DNA from: CALMEH01 sp964548225
GTDB taxonomy: Bacteria; Acidobacteriota; Blastocatellia; Pyrinomonadales; Pyrinomonadaceae
DNA: 49,624 nucleotides
Direction of reading: 5' to 3'
NCBI GenBank assembly: GCA_964548225.1
Contig: CAZJQP010000029.1
Span: 1-49,624 of the forward strand
Each line of letters begins with the position of its first letter. The first letter of the stretch is position 1. The notes beneath the pieces are model-generated. The model searched no databases. It saw nothing but the letters and a program-made list of their open reading frames with translations, and was not told the origin of the DNA. This document shows positions 8,350 to 15,519 of this stretch, in pieces. A program made the position numbers and the translations under genes.

Positions 8350-8826
8350 TTAGTTGCGCTTGGTGAAAGTCCACGAATAATAGCGGTTTGCGTCTTTGCC
8401 GCTTCCCCAAAATCTTTTTCCGGCATTGGAAAGTTTTCCGTTATTAAGTCCGAGAACCCAATTATTGTCAGTTACAACGACCTTTGTTTCAATCATTGTA
8501 ATTCTTCTCGTGTTTTTATCAACAAAACCCGTAAAAGTTATTTCCGAGCCGCCCTGTCGCATCGTTCCGTAAAACGTGCTTTGATTGACACTCTCGATTT
8601 CGAGTTTCGTTGGCTGCGAATCGAAAATCCCTTCCCAACTTCCAACCAGATTATCAATTTGATTTTGGGTAACTTTTTTAATCGGTTTTTTCTTGACAAT
8701 CCGTTTTTTCTTCAGGTTTTTAGATGTTTTGGTTTGGGCTTGAACATTACTTTCGTTTGCAAATCCGCAGAAAAATAGAAACGAAAGAACAAGACCTGCA
8801 ATCAGCAAAGTTTTTGATTTTTTCAT
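8350..8826 (-). CDS. Small exported protein with lipocalin-like C-terminal part
   Basis: I start at the ATG at 8826 rather than an upstream TTG, since it begins a clean signal peptide (KKSKTLLIAGLVLSFLFFCGF, cleaved near residue 30). A Lys-rich linker (about 35-55) is followed by an approximately 100-residue beta-rich region: 'LVGSWEGIFDSQPTKLEIESV', 'YGTMRQGGSEITFTGFVD', 'YYSWTFTKRN'. The alternating pattern looks like a small barrel resembling the lipocalin-like domains of periplasmic proteins, but I cannot name the family. It lies between the M15 peptidase and lpxD on the same strand and ends 41 nt before the peptidase start. Confidence 0.7.
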   Translation of the reverse strand: MKKSKTLLIAGLVLSFLFFCGFANESNVQAQTKTSKNLKKKRIVKKKPIKKVTQNQIDNLVGSWEGIFDSQPTKLEIESVNQSTFYGTMRQGGSEITFTGFVDKNTRRITMIETKVVVTDNNWVLGLNNGKLSNAGKRFWGSGKDANRYYSWTFTKRN

Positions 8827-8839
8827 AATTTTAAGCAAC

Positions 8840-8930
8840 TAAGAAATGACTTTTGATTTAGGTAGAACGCCATTTTTATACATCTTTAATATTGCTCTGT
8901 CAACCTGAAAAACAATTCAGTCATTTCTTA
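8840..8930. repeat. 12-bp inverted repeat spanning the lpxD end
   Basis: TAAGAAATGACT at 8840-8851 is the exact inverted complement of 8919-8930, which contains the last codons of lpxD. The 67-nt loop region holds the lpxD stop-proximal spacer. It may be chance or a remnant of a repeat element. Confidence 0.35.
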
Positions 8931-9948
8931 AGCTGGTTTGACCGCTTCGTAAATCTTCAATTTGTTTTTTCAATTCCTTAACTTCTTCTTTCAAACGTGC
9001 AATACCTTTGAGATGTGCGTTTTGGCGTTTGTATTCGTCGAGCGGCTGGATGGGCGTTCCCCACCAAACTCCGGCGCGGACAATTTTGCCGGGCAAAACT
9101 CCGGCTTGCGAACCGATTATCGCGCCCGATTTCACAGTTGCGTGGTCGCCCATTCCGACTTGTCCGCCAATAACGCAATCGTCTTCGATAATTGTGCTAC
9201 CCGAAATTCCGGTTTGCGCGGCGATCACGCATCTTTTACCGATTTGGACGTTATGGGCGATTTGGACGAGATTGTCAATTTTCGTCCCTTCACCGATGCG
9301 AGTTTCGCCCAACGCGCCGCGGTCAATACACGAGTTTGCGCCGATTTCGACGTTATCTTCAATTTCAACCGTGCCGATTTGCGGAAATTTTACATAACCG
9401 TTTGCGCCGTCGCGGACATAGCCGAAACCGTCTGCGCCGATGATTACGCCCGAATGAATTACGCAGTCAAATCCGATTGAAACATTGTCGTAAATCACAC
9501 AATTCGGATAGATGGTTGTAAATTTTTTGATACTTACGTTGTTGCCGATTTTCACACCGTCGTGGATTTGCACACCTTCGCCGATGTAACTGTTTTCACC
9601 GATACTGACAAATGCGCCAATGTAATCGGCACGAACATACGCGCTTTCGGCAATTACGGCAGTTGGATGATTTTCCTTAAACCGTTGATTAGGCGGATAA
9701 AGTTCGGCGGCGATTTTTGCAAAGGCAAGTTTAGGATTTTTTACACGGATAATTGCTGTATTTTTTTGAGAGAAGTTTTCGGGAACAAACAAGCACGAAG
9801 CATTTGTTTCAAATTCTTTTTCGGTCGCTTCAATAAACGAAATTTCGCCTATTTCGGCGGTTTCGAGTGATGCTACACCAACGATTTCAATTTCACCGTC
9901 GCCTTCTAAAATTCCGTCTGTGATTTCCGCAATTTTTTTGAGATTCAT
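8917..9948 (-). CDS. lpxD: UDP-3-O-acylglucosamine N-acyltransferase
   Basis: LpxD adds the second 3-hydroxyacyl chain in lipid A synthesis, on the cytoplasmic side of the inner membrane. From the ATG at 9948 (preferred over an upstream TTG at 9972) the product is 343 residues, typical for LpxD. It has the N-terminal uridine-binding domain starting 'LKKIAEITDGILEGDGEIEI' and a long left-handed beta-helix of hexapeptide repeats (about residues 100-290), with 'NLVQIAHNVQIGKRCVIAAQ' carrying the catalytic His. A C-terminal coiled helix (KRQNAHLKGIARLKEEVKEL) ends the protein. It is not clustered with lpxA, lpxB or fabZ here. Its presence supports an LPS-bearing outer membrane. Confidence 0.96.
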   Translation of the reverse strand: MNLKKIAEITDGILEGDGEIEIVGVASLETAEIGEISFIEATEKEFETNASCLFVPENFSQKNTAIIRVKNPKLAFAKIAAELYPPNQRFKENHPTAVIAESAYVRADYIGAFVSIGENSYIGEGVQIHDGVKIGNNVSIKKFTTIYPNCVIYDNVSIGFDCVIHSGVIIGADGFGYVRDGANGYVKFPQIGTVEIEDNVEIGANSCIDRGALGETRIGEGTKIDNLVQIAHNVQIGKRCVIAAQTGISGSTIIEDDCVIGGQVGMGDHATVKSGAIIGSQAGVLPGKIVRAGVWWGTPIQPLDEYKRQNAHLKGIARLKEEVKELKKQIEDLRSGQTSLRND

Positions 9949-9988
9949 TTGTGAAAATTGTGAGTTTTGCAATGGATTTTGTCAAATA

Positions 9989-10131
9989 AAGTTTTGAGTT
10001 CCAACTTCAGTTGGCTTTCTGCCCGCGAAGCGAAGCAGAAATTTGTTGTTAATTAAAGTTTTCGGTAAGTAACGAGGAAACCACAATCGCTTTGCGCGCG
10101 GTTTGCCAACTGAAGTTGGAACTCAAAACTT
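9989..10131. repeat. 143-bp element with 27-bp perfect terminal inverted repeats
   Basis: Left arm 9989-10015 and right arm 10105-10131 are perfect inverted complements (27 of 27). The interior holds smaller hairpins, for example TTTCTGC with GCAGAAA near 10016-10041. It contains no coding sequence. The right arm covers the first two bases of the stop codon of the STAS-like gene, so insertion of the element may have supplied that stop. Two similar-sized elements lie at 23529-23704 and 46161-46316. A MITE or REP/BIME-like origin is likely. Confidence 0.8.
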
Positions 10132-10417
10132 ATGCGCTTCGTTTTTCAGCTTGGTCAATAACCGTTTGCAGGAAAATTTCCATTCCTTCAATTTCAAAAC
10201 CGTGTTCGTGTTGCATTCTTTGTAAAACCGGTGCGCTTTCGCTGTCGAGAAAATCGAGGTCGGCTAAATCTAAAGTAATATTTTCGCCGATATGTTCACG
10301 CATATCGAGTGCAATTTTTTCGAGCAAAATCGCATCTTCAAGAGTTAATTCGCCTTCGACTCGTAAAAGATGCTTGTTGCGTTCTTTATCTATGATTTCG
10401 GTTATCGTGGTTGGCAT
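10130..10417 (-). CDS. STAS-domain-like protein (anti-sigma antagonist type)
   Basis: The 95-residue product (ATG at 10417, chosen over an upstream TTG) has the strand-helix pattern of a single STAS domain: 'LLRVEGELTLEDAILLEKIA', then 'ITLDLADLDFLDSESAPVLQRM', where the D-S-E-S segment corresponds to the usual phospho-Ser loop. Family members act as anti-sigma antagonists or lipid-transport helpers (MlaB type). No partner kinase or Mla gene is adjacent. The C-terminal codons and the stop codon abut or overlap the repeat element at 9989-10131, so the natural C-terminus may have been changed. Confidence 0.65.
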   Translation of the reverse strand: MPTTITEIIDKERNKHLLRVEGELTLEDAILLEKIALDMREHIGENITLDLADLDFLDSESAPVLQRMQHEHGFEIEGMEIFLQTVIDQAEKRSA

Positions 10418-10463
10418 TTTCGTTTTATACGTCAAGTTTCAGAGAAAAGTTATCATAAAAAAG

Positions 10464-10495
10464 AAGAGTTTGCAGAAAATTTTCTGCAAACTCTT
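10464..10495 (-). terminator. Intrinsic terminator after the Spy/CpxP-like gene
   Basis: A 32-bp perfect palindrome (two 16-nt arms with no separate loop) lies 21 nt beyond the stop codon of the minus-strand gene at 10517-10999. Reading the minus strand, it is followed by a CTTCTTTTTTA run, as expected for Rho-independent termination. Confidence 0.75.
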
Positions 10496-10516
10496 GTCTT
10501 GCGGTTTGGTAGCAGA

Positions 10517-10999
10517 TTATTCGGTAGATTTTTCGGTAGGTCTGTCTTTGCGGTTTTTTCTTCTTTCCTTCATTCTTTCTTCAAATTTTTCCTTCATCGC
10601 TTTTGCTTTTTCGCGTTGCTCGGCGGTTAAGATTTGGAAAATTTGGGATTTAGTGCGTTCTTTTTCAACGATTAAAAGCGAGGTTAAACTGCCTTGTTCA
10701 TCAGCAAGTTGTTTGACCTTTGTTTCATCAAAATTACCGTTTGCGGTTAATTCTTCCATTTTTTGACGATTTTCTTTGAGCGATTCAAAAATCGGATGAA
10801 CTTTTTCCTTTTCGGCTTCCATAATTTGTTTGATTTGTGTTTTTTGTTCGTCAGACAAATTTAATTCTTTCGCTATTCGTCCAAACAAAAAACCGCCGTG
10901 TCCGCGTCCGAAATCGCCGCCGCCGCGTTGGGCATAAACCAAAACCGAACCGATGCTTAAAGTTACGAGTGCAATTGCTGCAAAAATTATTTTCTTCAT
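10517..10999 (-). CDS. Spy/CpxP-family periplasmic protein (LTxxQ type)
   Basis: The 160-residue product has a signal peptide (KKIIFAAIALVTLSIGSVLVYAQ, cleaved near residue 24), a Gly-rich stretch, then an all-helical region with the family features 'LNLSDEQKTQIKQIMEAE' and 'ILTAEQREKAKAMKEKF', that is, LSxEQ and LTxEQ motifs. Spy and CpxP are periplasmic chaperone or sensor proteins; CpxP holds the CpxA kinase in check. A strong AGGAGA lies 7 nt before the ATG. It is divergent from a CpxR-like/CpxA-like pair and shares its promoter region with a perfect CpxR-type box (11106-11120), which supports the CpxP role. It ends in a strong terminator. Confidence 0.85.
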   Translation of the reverse strand: MKKIIFAAIALVTLSIGSVLVYAQRGGGDFGRGHGGFLFGRIAKELNLSDEQKTQIKQIMEAEKEKVHPIFESLKENRQKMEELTANGNFDETKVKQLADEQGSLTSLLIVEKERTKSQIFQILTAEQREKAKAMKEKFEERMKERRKNRKDRPTEKSTE

Positions 11000-11105
11000 T
11001 TTTTTATCTCCTAAAATTTTCTATAATTGCAACGCCAATATTTTAGCGTTCAAGGTATAAGACGATTTCAATAACCGAAAAAATGTCGAAATATGGTGAA
11101 GTTGT

Positions 11106-11120
11106 GTAAAGAATTGTAAA
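11106..11120. promoter_or_regulatory. CpxR-type box GTAAA-N5-GTAAA
   Basis: The 15 bases read GTAAA, five bases (GAATT), GTAAA, an exact match to the known CpxR binding consensus from E. coli. The box lies in the 165-bp region between the divergent Spy/CpxP-like gene and the CpxR-like regulator gene, 45 nt before the regulator ATG. That is the expected place for autoregulated divergent control. Confidence 0.6.
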
Positions 11121-11164
11121 ACATCAAGCGAAACCAAAAAAATTGGCGTAAAATTATTAAAGTT

Positions 11165-11857
11165 ATGAATCAAATACTCTTGATAGACGACGACGAAGAA
11201 CTTTGCGAACTGGTTTCGGAGTATCTGACAGTCGAAGGTTTTTCCGTTGAATCTGTTCACGACGGCGCAAGCGGGCTTGAAAATGCCAAAGCGGAAATGC
11301 ACGATTTAGTAATTTTAGATGTGATGTTGCCGAAAATGAACGGTTTTGATGTTTTAAGAAATTTGCGCCTCACGTCAAAAATTCCGGTTTTGATGTTAAC
11401 GGCTCGTGGAGATGATATGGAAAGAATCGTCGGGCTTGAAATCGGTGCGGACGATTATTTGCCTAAGCCGTTTAATCCGCGTGAACTTGTAGCGCGAATT
11501 CGGGCGATTTTAAGAAGATCAAGCGAAACGGAAGTGCAAATACCGTCTGAAAAAATCCAAGTCGAAGACCTTGAAGTTTCTATCTCGGCGCGTTCCGCCA
11601 AAAAAGAAGGTGAAGATTTGGGACTGACGGCAGTCGAATTCGATTTGCTTGTTGCCCTTTTGAGAGAAGCCGGAAAAGTCGTTAAAAAAGAAGATTTGAG
11701 CGAAACTGTTTTAGAACGCAAACTTTCGCCATTTGACCGCAGTTTGGATATGCACATTTCAAACCTGCGAAAAAAACTCGGTGATCGTGCCGATGGTGAT
11801 GAACGAATAAAAACAATTCGCTCGGTTGGATATATTTATACAGTTCATAGTTCGTAG
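11165..11857 (+). CDS. CpxR-like OmpR-family response regulator
   Basis: The 230-residue regulator has a receiver domain (residues 1-120) with the acidic triad DDD at 8-10, the phospho-acceptor Asp52 in VILDVMLPK, Thr79 in MLTA, and Lys101 in DDYLPKPF. A winged-helix DNA-binding domain follows (about 135-228; 'GLTAVEFDLLVALLREAGKVV', 'SNLRKKLGD', 'IRSVGYIY'). The stretch 'IGADDYLPKPFNPRELVARI' is strongly CpxR-like. It is followed 49 nt later by its kinase gene and preceded by a GTAAA-N5-GTAAA box. Predicted role: control of envelope-stress genes, including the divergent Spy/CpxP-like gene. The cpxR name is not asserted, as orthology was not tested. Confidence 0.92.
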   Translation: MNQILLIDDDEELCELVSEYLTVEGFSVESVHDGASGLENAKAEMHDLVILDVMLPKMNGFDVLRNLRLTSKIPVLMLTARGDDMERIVGLEIGADDYLPKPFNPRELVARIRAILRRSSETEVQIPSEKIQVEDLEVSISARSAKKEGEDLGLTAVEFDLLVALLREAGKVVKKEDLSETVLERKLSPFDRSLDMHISNLRKKLGDRADGDERIKTIRSVGYIYTVHSS

Positions 11858-11909
11858 TGTAAGGTTCGTAGTTGGATTTTCCGCTAAGAACTTTGCACTA
11901 TAAACTATG
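11846..11909. repeat. Intercistronic hairpin from regulator stop to kinase start
   Basis: CATAGTTCGTAGTG at 11846 onward (arm 11846-11867) is an imperfect inverted complement (17 of 22) of 11888-11909. The left arm contains the regulator stop codon, and the right arm ends exactly on the kinase ATG (11907-11909). The arms are degenerate GTTCGTAGT-type repeats. The structure would mask the kinase start unless ribosomes finishing the first gene open it. Confidence 0.55.
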
Positions 11910-13283
11910 CGTTATTCACTGAAAATGAGTTTATTCTTAAAAATTTTTCTCTGGTTTTGGCTGGCGATTGCATTGATTGTCGGCGCGGTTACGGTTGTAA
12001 ATTTGTCAACACAATCCGAACCTTTGACGCGCCAATGGCAGACTTTTGTCGGCGAAGCCGTGTTGACTAATTCGCAGACGGCTTTGCAAATTTATGAAAA
12101 TGAAGGGCGAAACGGATTGGAAACTTATCTAAATCGTCACGCTCGAACTGAACGCATCAATGGCATTGGATTTTTTGACCAAAGCGGTAATCAAATTGCC
12201 GGAACTGAAATCGCGCCGGAAGGTAGAGAACTTTTACGAACAGCAACGAACAGCGAAAATGTCGAGTTTTTGCGTCTTCCCGAACAAACTCTGGCAGCGA
12301 GAAAATTGCCTGACAGTAAGGGAAAAACCTACGTTTTTCTGATTCAATTCAAACGTCCGCCGCCGATTTCTTTATGGAATGAACTTCAAAATCGCTGGTT
12401 GCAAATTTTAGTAACGATTTTGACTGCCGGACTTGTTTGTTACGGTTTGGCACGTTATCTTTCATCGCCGATTGGCAAAATTCGTCGCGCCACGAAGAAG
12501 TTTGCTAAAGGCGATTTGCAAACCCGTGTCGGCGCGGAAGTCGGCAATCGCCGCGATGAACTTGCTTCATTGGCGCGGGATTTTGACGAAATGGCGGAGA
12601 GAATCGAAAATCTCCTGACTTCGCAAAAACGTCTGACTCAGGACATTTCGCACGAATTGCGTTCGCCTTTGGCGCGTTTGAATGTCGCGCTCGAAATAGC
12701 CAAACAAAAAAGCGTAAATGAAGCAACTGCACCGATTTTGGAGCGAATCGAAACCGAATCGAACCGCTTGAACGAAATGATCGGACGGCTTCTGATGCTT
12801 TCAAAATTGGAAAGCGGTGCGGGCGATTACAGCAAACGGAAATTAAATCTGACAAAATTAGTTGAAACCGTTGCGGCAGACGCTGATTATGAGGCGAAGG
12901 CAAATAAGAAAGCTGTAAAAATAGTCGAAAAACAAGATTTGCAAGTTTTCGGCAACGAAAATCTTTTGCGTAGCGCGGTCGAAAATGTTCTCAGAAATGC
13001 TGTTCGTTATACAACTTCCGATGTTGAAGTATCGCTCAAAAACGGAGGCGGACAAGCGAAAATCGTTGTCCGCGATTACGGCGAAGGTGTGCCGGAAGAT
13101 GAACTCGAAAAACTTTTTCGCCCGTTTCATCGCGTTGGCGAAGACCGCACACGCAGAACCGGCGGCATCGGGTTAGGGTTGGCAATTGCCGAACGCGCAG
13201 TTCATGCTCACGAAGGCACAATATCGGCAAAAAATACGGAAAACGGATTATTGGTTGAAATAATTTTGCCTGTGTTGAATTGA
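11907..13283 (+). CDS. CpxA-like sensor histidine kinase
   Basis: The 458-residue inner-membrane kinase has two TM segments (about residues 10-30 and 160-185) flanking a periplasmic sensor of about 130 residues, a HAMP linker ('ARYLSSPIGKIRRATKKFAKGDL'), a HisKA domain with the phospho-His in DISHELRSPLARLN (His249), and an ATPase domain with N-box 'ENVLRNAVRYT', 'RDYGEGVPEDEL' and 'GGIGLGLAIAERA'. The start at 11907 sits at the end of an intercistronic hairpin; a second Met at codon 7 is an alternative. With the upstream regulator and the divergent Spy/CpxP-like gene it forms a Cpx-like envelope-stress circuit. Confidence 0.92.
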   Translation: MRYSLKMSLFLKIFLWFWLAIALIVGAVTVVNLSTQSEPLTRQWQTFVGEAVLTNSQTALQIYENEGRNGLETYLNRHARTERINGIGFFDQSGNQIAGTEIAPEGRELLRTATNSENVEFLRLPEQTLAARKLPDSKGKTYVFLIQFKRPPPISLWNELQNRWLQILVTILTAGLVCYGLARYLSSPIGKIRRATKKFAKGDLQTRVGAEVGNRRDELASLARDFDEMAERIENLLTSQKRLTQDISHELRSPLARLNVALEIAKQKSVNEATAPILERIETESNRLNEMIGRLLMLSKLESGAGDYSKRKLNLTKLVETVAADADYEAKANKKAVKIVEKQDLQVFGNENLLRSAVENVLRNAVRYTTSDVEVSLKNGGGQAKIVVRDYGEGVPEDELEKLFRPFHRVGEDRTRRTGGIGLGLAIAERAVHAHEGTISAKNTENGLLVEIILPVLN

Positions 13284-13327
13284 ATAATTCTGTAATGCCC
13301 TCATTTTGGCGGCATTACAGAATTATT
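13283..13327. terminator. Bidirectional terminator between convergent genes
   Basis: Left arm 13283-13299 and right arm 13311-13327 form a perfect 17-bp stem with an 11-nt loop. It starts on the last base of the kinase stop codon and overlaps the stop codon of the convergent minus-strand gene, so it can serve both transcripts. Confidence 0.75.
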
Positions 13328-13694
13328 TGCTTCTTGCGGCAATGAATGACTTAACACCTGCGATGATAAATGACAGGCAAACAAATGCCATTGAAATTTG
13401 AGCGATAAACGAAGTCATATTTTTAATGGCTTCGCCCGCCAACAAGCCTTTGATCGCCGGACTGAATAGAACGCCGATTAAACCCAAAAGCGCAACCACC
13501 AATGCGGCGTGCATCAAATGTTTCCGTAAATTTTCCTTCATCTGTGCGAATAAACCTAATAAAATTAACGGCACACCGAAAAACAAGGGAATTAACGCTG
13601 TAATTGAAAATTTTCCATCGGATTGTGCGGCAATTCCGCCTACAATTCCGATTAAACTTAATAAAACTCCACAAATAATTGAATAAGTTGGCAT
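13323..13694 (-). CDS. Small four-TM membrane protein
   Basis: The 123-residue product is almost wholly hydrophobic with about four TM helices (residues 5-23, 33-50, 60-82, 92-115), one charged loop (QMKENLRKHLM) between helices 2 and 3, and a basic C-terminus. No family motif is recognised. The stop codon is inside the shared terminator. It lies 18 nt after a TPR lipoprotein gene on the same strand and may be cotranscribed with it. Confidence 0.8.
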   Translation of the reverse strand: MPTYSIICGVLLSLIGIVGGIAAQSDGKFSITALIPLFFGVPLILLGLFAQMKENLRKHLMHAALVVALLGLIGVLFSPAIKGLLAGEAIKNMTSFIAQISMAFVCLSFIIAGVKSFIAARSK

Positions 13695-13712
13695 AATTAG
13701 ATTGTCTTAAAT

Positions 13713-14420
13713 TCACTTCATTTTATCAATCAGTTCGGAAAGTTTTTTTGCTTTTTCCGCATCAATCGGTTCGAGACGTTGAAGTGCTTGCCGGGCGGCG
13801 ATTTTATTGTTCAACGAAATATAAGCCAAACCTGTTTTATACATTGCCTCTGCATTTGTTTTGTCAAAGTCATTGACTTTTATGTATTGAACAATCGCAT
13901 AATCGTCTTTTTTCAGCGCAGTATAATTATCGCCCAAAGCCATCAAAATCTTCGGGTTTTTAAAATCGGTTTTCGCCGCTTGTTGATAAAACGGCGAAGC
14001 AGTTTCATATTCTTTCCGAGAATTATAAAGGTTTCCGAGTTCAAAGTTCGCTTCGGCGTGTTCGGATTTAATTTTCAGAACCTCTTTGAATGCGGTAATG
14101 GCTTCATTGTCTTTTTTTAAGGCTTGGAAACTTTTACCGAGATAAAGTTGGGCTTCTAAATTTTTGGAATCCGTTTTAATGACTTCTTGAAAGCCGGCAG
14201 CGGCTTTTTCAAAATTCTTTGCATCAAAATCGGATTTTGCCTGCGAAAAACTTCCTGTTGAAGTAGGTGAAGAAACTGTTTCAGGCGTTGAAGATTTATC
14301 CGCAACAGGCGAAGTTTTTTCGATACGTTTGGTTGTTTTTGAATCATTGGTTTCGCCGGGTTTATAACATCCGACGACCAAAAATAACGGTAATATAAGC
14401 AGAAAAATCTTTGTTTTCAT
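13713..14420 (-). CDS. TPR-repeat lipoprotein
   Basis: The ATG at 14420 is chosen because it begins a lipoprotein signal (KTKIFLLILPLFLVVGC, Cys18), whereas the upstream codons do not look like part of an exported protein. After a Ser/Thr-rich linker (about 20-60), four to five TPR units cover the remainder (about 62-230), for example 'AQLYLGKSFQALKKDNEAITAFKEVLKI' (given in part) and 'MYKTGLAYISLNNKIAARQALQ'. It is presumably anchored in the outer or inner membrane facing the periplasm and mediates protein-protein contacts. The partner is unknown. Confidence 0.82.
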   Translation of the reverse strand: MKTKIFLLILPLFLVVGCYKPGETNDSKTTKRIEKTSPVADKSSTPETVSSPTSTGSFSQAKSDFDAKNFEKAAAGFQEVIKTDSKNLEAQLYLGKSFQALKKDNEAITAFKEVLKIKSEHAEANFELGNLYNSRKEYETASPFYQQAAKTDFKNPKILMALGDNYTALKKDDYAIVQYIKVNDFDKTNAEAMYKTGLAYISLNNKIAARQALQRLEPIDAEKAKKLSELIDKMK

Positions 14421-14471
14421 AATTTTGTAATTTGTTGCCAAGTCGCTACTGCTTCTTGTTCTCATTTGAAT

Positions 14472-15383
14472 TTACATCGGACGAAATTCGCGCCACCAAG
14501 GATATTTTCCCTGCAAAATGCTTCCGAAACTTGTTGTCGGTGCCAGCAAAACGCGAAAAAATTTAATAATGACTTTATTCTTATACTTTTTTTCTAACCA
14601 ATTTTTCAAAACATATTTTTCAAAAATATCTTCGGCAATTAACCAAGCTGTGCCAACTGTCGGGGTAATGACTAAATCAACCCAAGCCATTGTGCTGTAT
14701 CCGTTTTTTCGCCGTTTGCCGACATTGCCGATGGTGGCTTCGCTGATTGGTCCCATTTCAAATTGAATACTGTAAATGGTTGACCAAACAAAGGCTTTGA
14801 CACGGCTTTCCCAATAAATTTTTGATGTGCCGAATTCTTCTCTTTTTGCTCGTTCGCTGTTTTGAATAAAAATTCTGCCCGTTATTGACCCTTGAATTGG
14901 ATGTGCGATGTAATTCGTAAAAGCATTGTCGCCATCGTTCCAACCACGCAAATTTGTTACGGCTTCACCCCAATCTTTGAAAAACTTTCCACCGAGTTCA
15001 TCGCGGGTTTTCTTCTGAAATAAACGAAAAGAATGTTGGAGACCAAGAAAAATTCCCGTTTGTAAAAAAGCCGTTTTCCATTGAAATTTTTCACTCGACT
15101 TATTTTGCGAGAAATTACTTTTCTTTTGTGATTGTATTTCTTTTTTTAATTTGTTTATATCCAGTTCTGCTTTAAATTCATTTTCAAACAAAACATTTTG
15201 TTTCTTTGTAAAATCTCTTAAAACGACTTTCGTATCAAGAAGTTTCGGTTTTTCATTTTCCGATTCATTCAATTTACCAAAACTGCGAAATTCGTTTAAA
15301 ACAGGCGCGGAAATTTTGATTTCCTGTGCCAATCCCCCTTTATACATTATGCAAATAGCGAAGAAGTAAAGAAAAATTCTCAT
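14472..15383 (-). CDS. Exported or membrane-associated hypothetical protein
   Basis: The 303-residue product begins with a short signal-peptide-like segment (RIFLYFFAICIMYKGGLAQE). A charged region follows to about residue 110, then a part with amphipathic and hydrophobic stretches: 'TAFLQTGIFLGLQHSFRLFQ', 'NAFTNYIAHPIQGSITGRI', 'KAFVWSTIYSIQFEMGPIS', 'WVDLVITPTVGTAWLIAED'. The N-Y-x-x-H-P-x-x-G pattern recalls membrane-embedded DUF families of the outer envelope (DUF3943-like), but I cannot confirm this. It sits upstream of the TPR lipoprotein on the same strand, with a 51-nt spacer. Confidence 0.7.
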   Translation of the reverse strand: MRIFLYFFAICIMYKGGLAQEIKISAPVLNEFRSFGKLNESENEKPKLLDTKVVLRDFTKKQNVLFENEFKAELDINKLKKEIQSQKKSNFSQNKSSEKFQWKTAFLQTGIFLGLQHSFRLFQKKTRDELGGKFFKDWGEAVTNLRGWNDGDNAFTNYIAHPIQGSITGRIFIQNSERAKREEFGTSKIYWESRVKAFVWSTIYSIQFEMGPISEATIGNVGKRRKNGYSTMAWVDLVITPTVGTAWLIAEDIFEKYVLKNWLEKKYKNKVIIKFFRVLLAPTTSFGSILQGKYPWWREFRPM

Positions 15384-15519
15384 ACCACAATACCCCTGAG
15401 TGACTTGGAAACTATTTTATTATAAATTTATGCCAGACCGTCAAACGGCAAAACCTTTTCAAGAAATGCAAGTTGTGTTTCAAAGGGGTTGAGACACGGT
15501 TTTAGATAGAATCAAAACT

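Noticed and set aside
10092..10766. 224-codon plus-strand open frame
   Set aside because: It is antisense to the STAS-like and Spy/CpxP-like genes and crosses their terminator and part of a repeat element.
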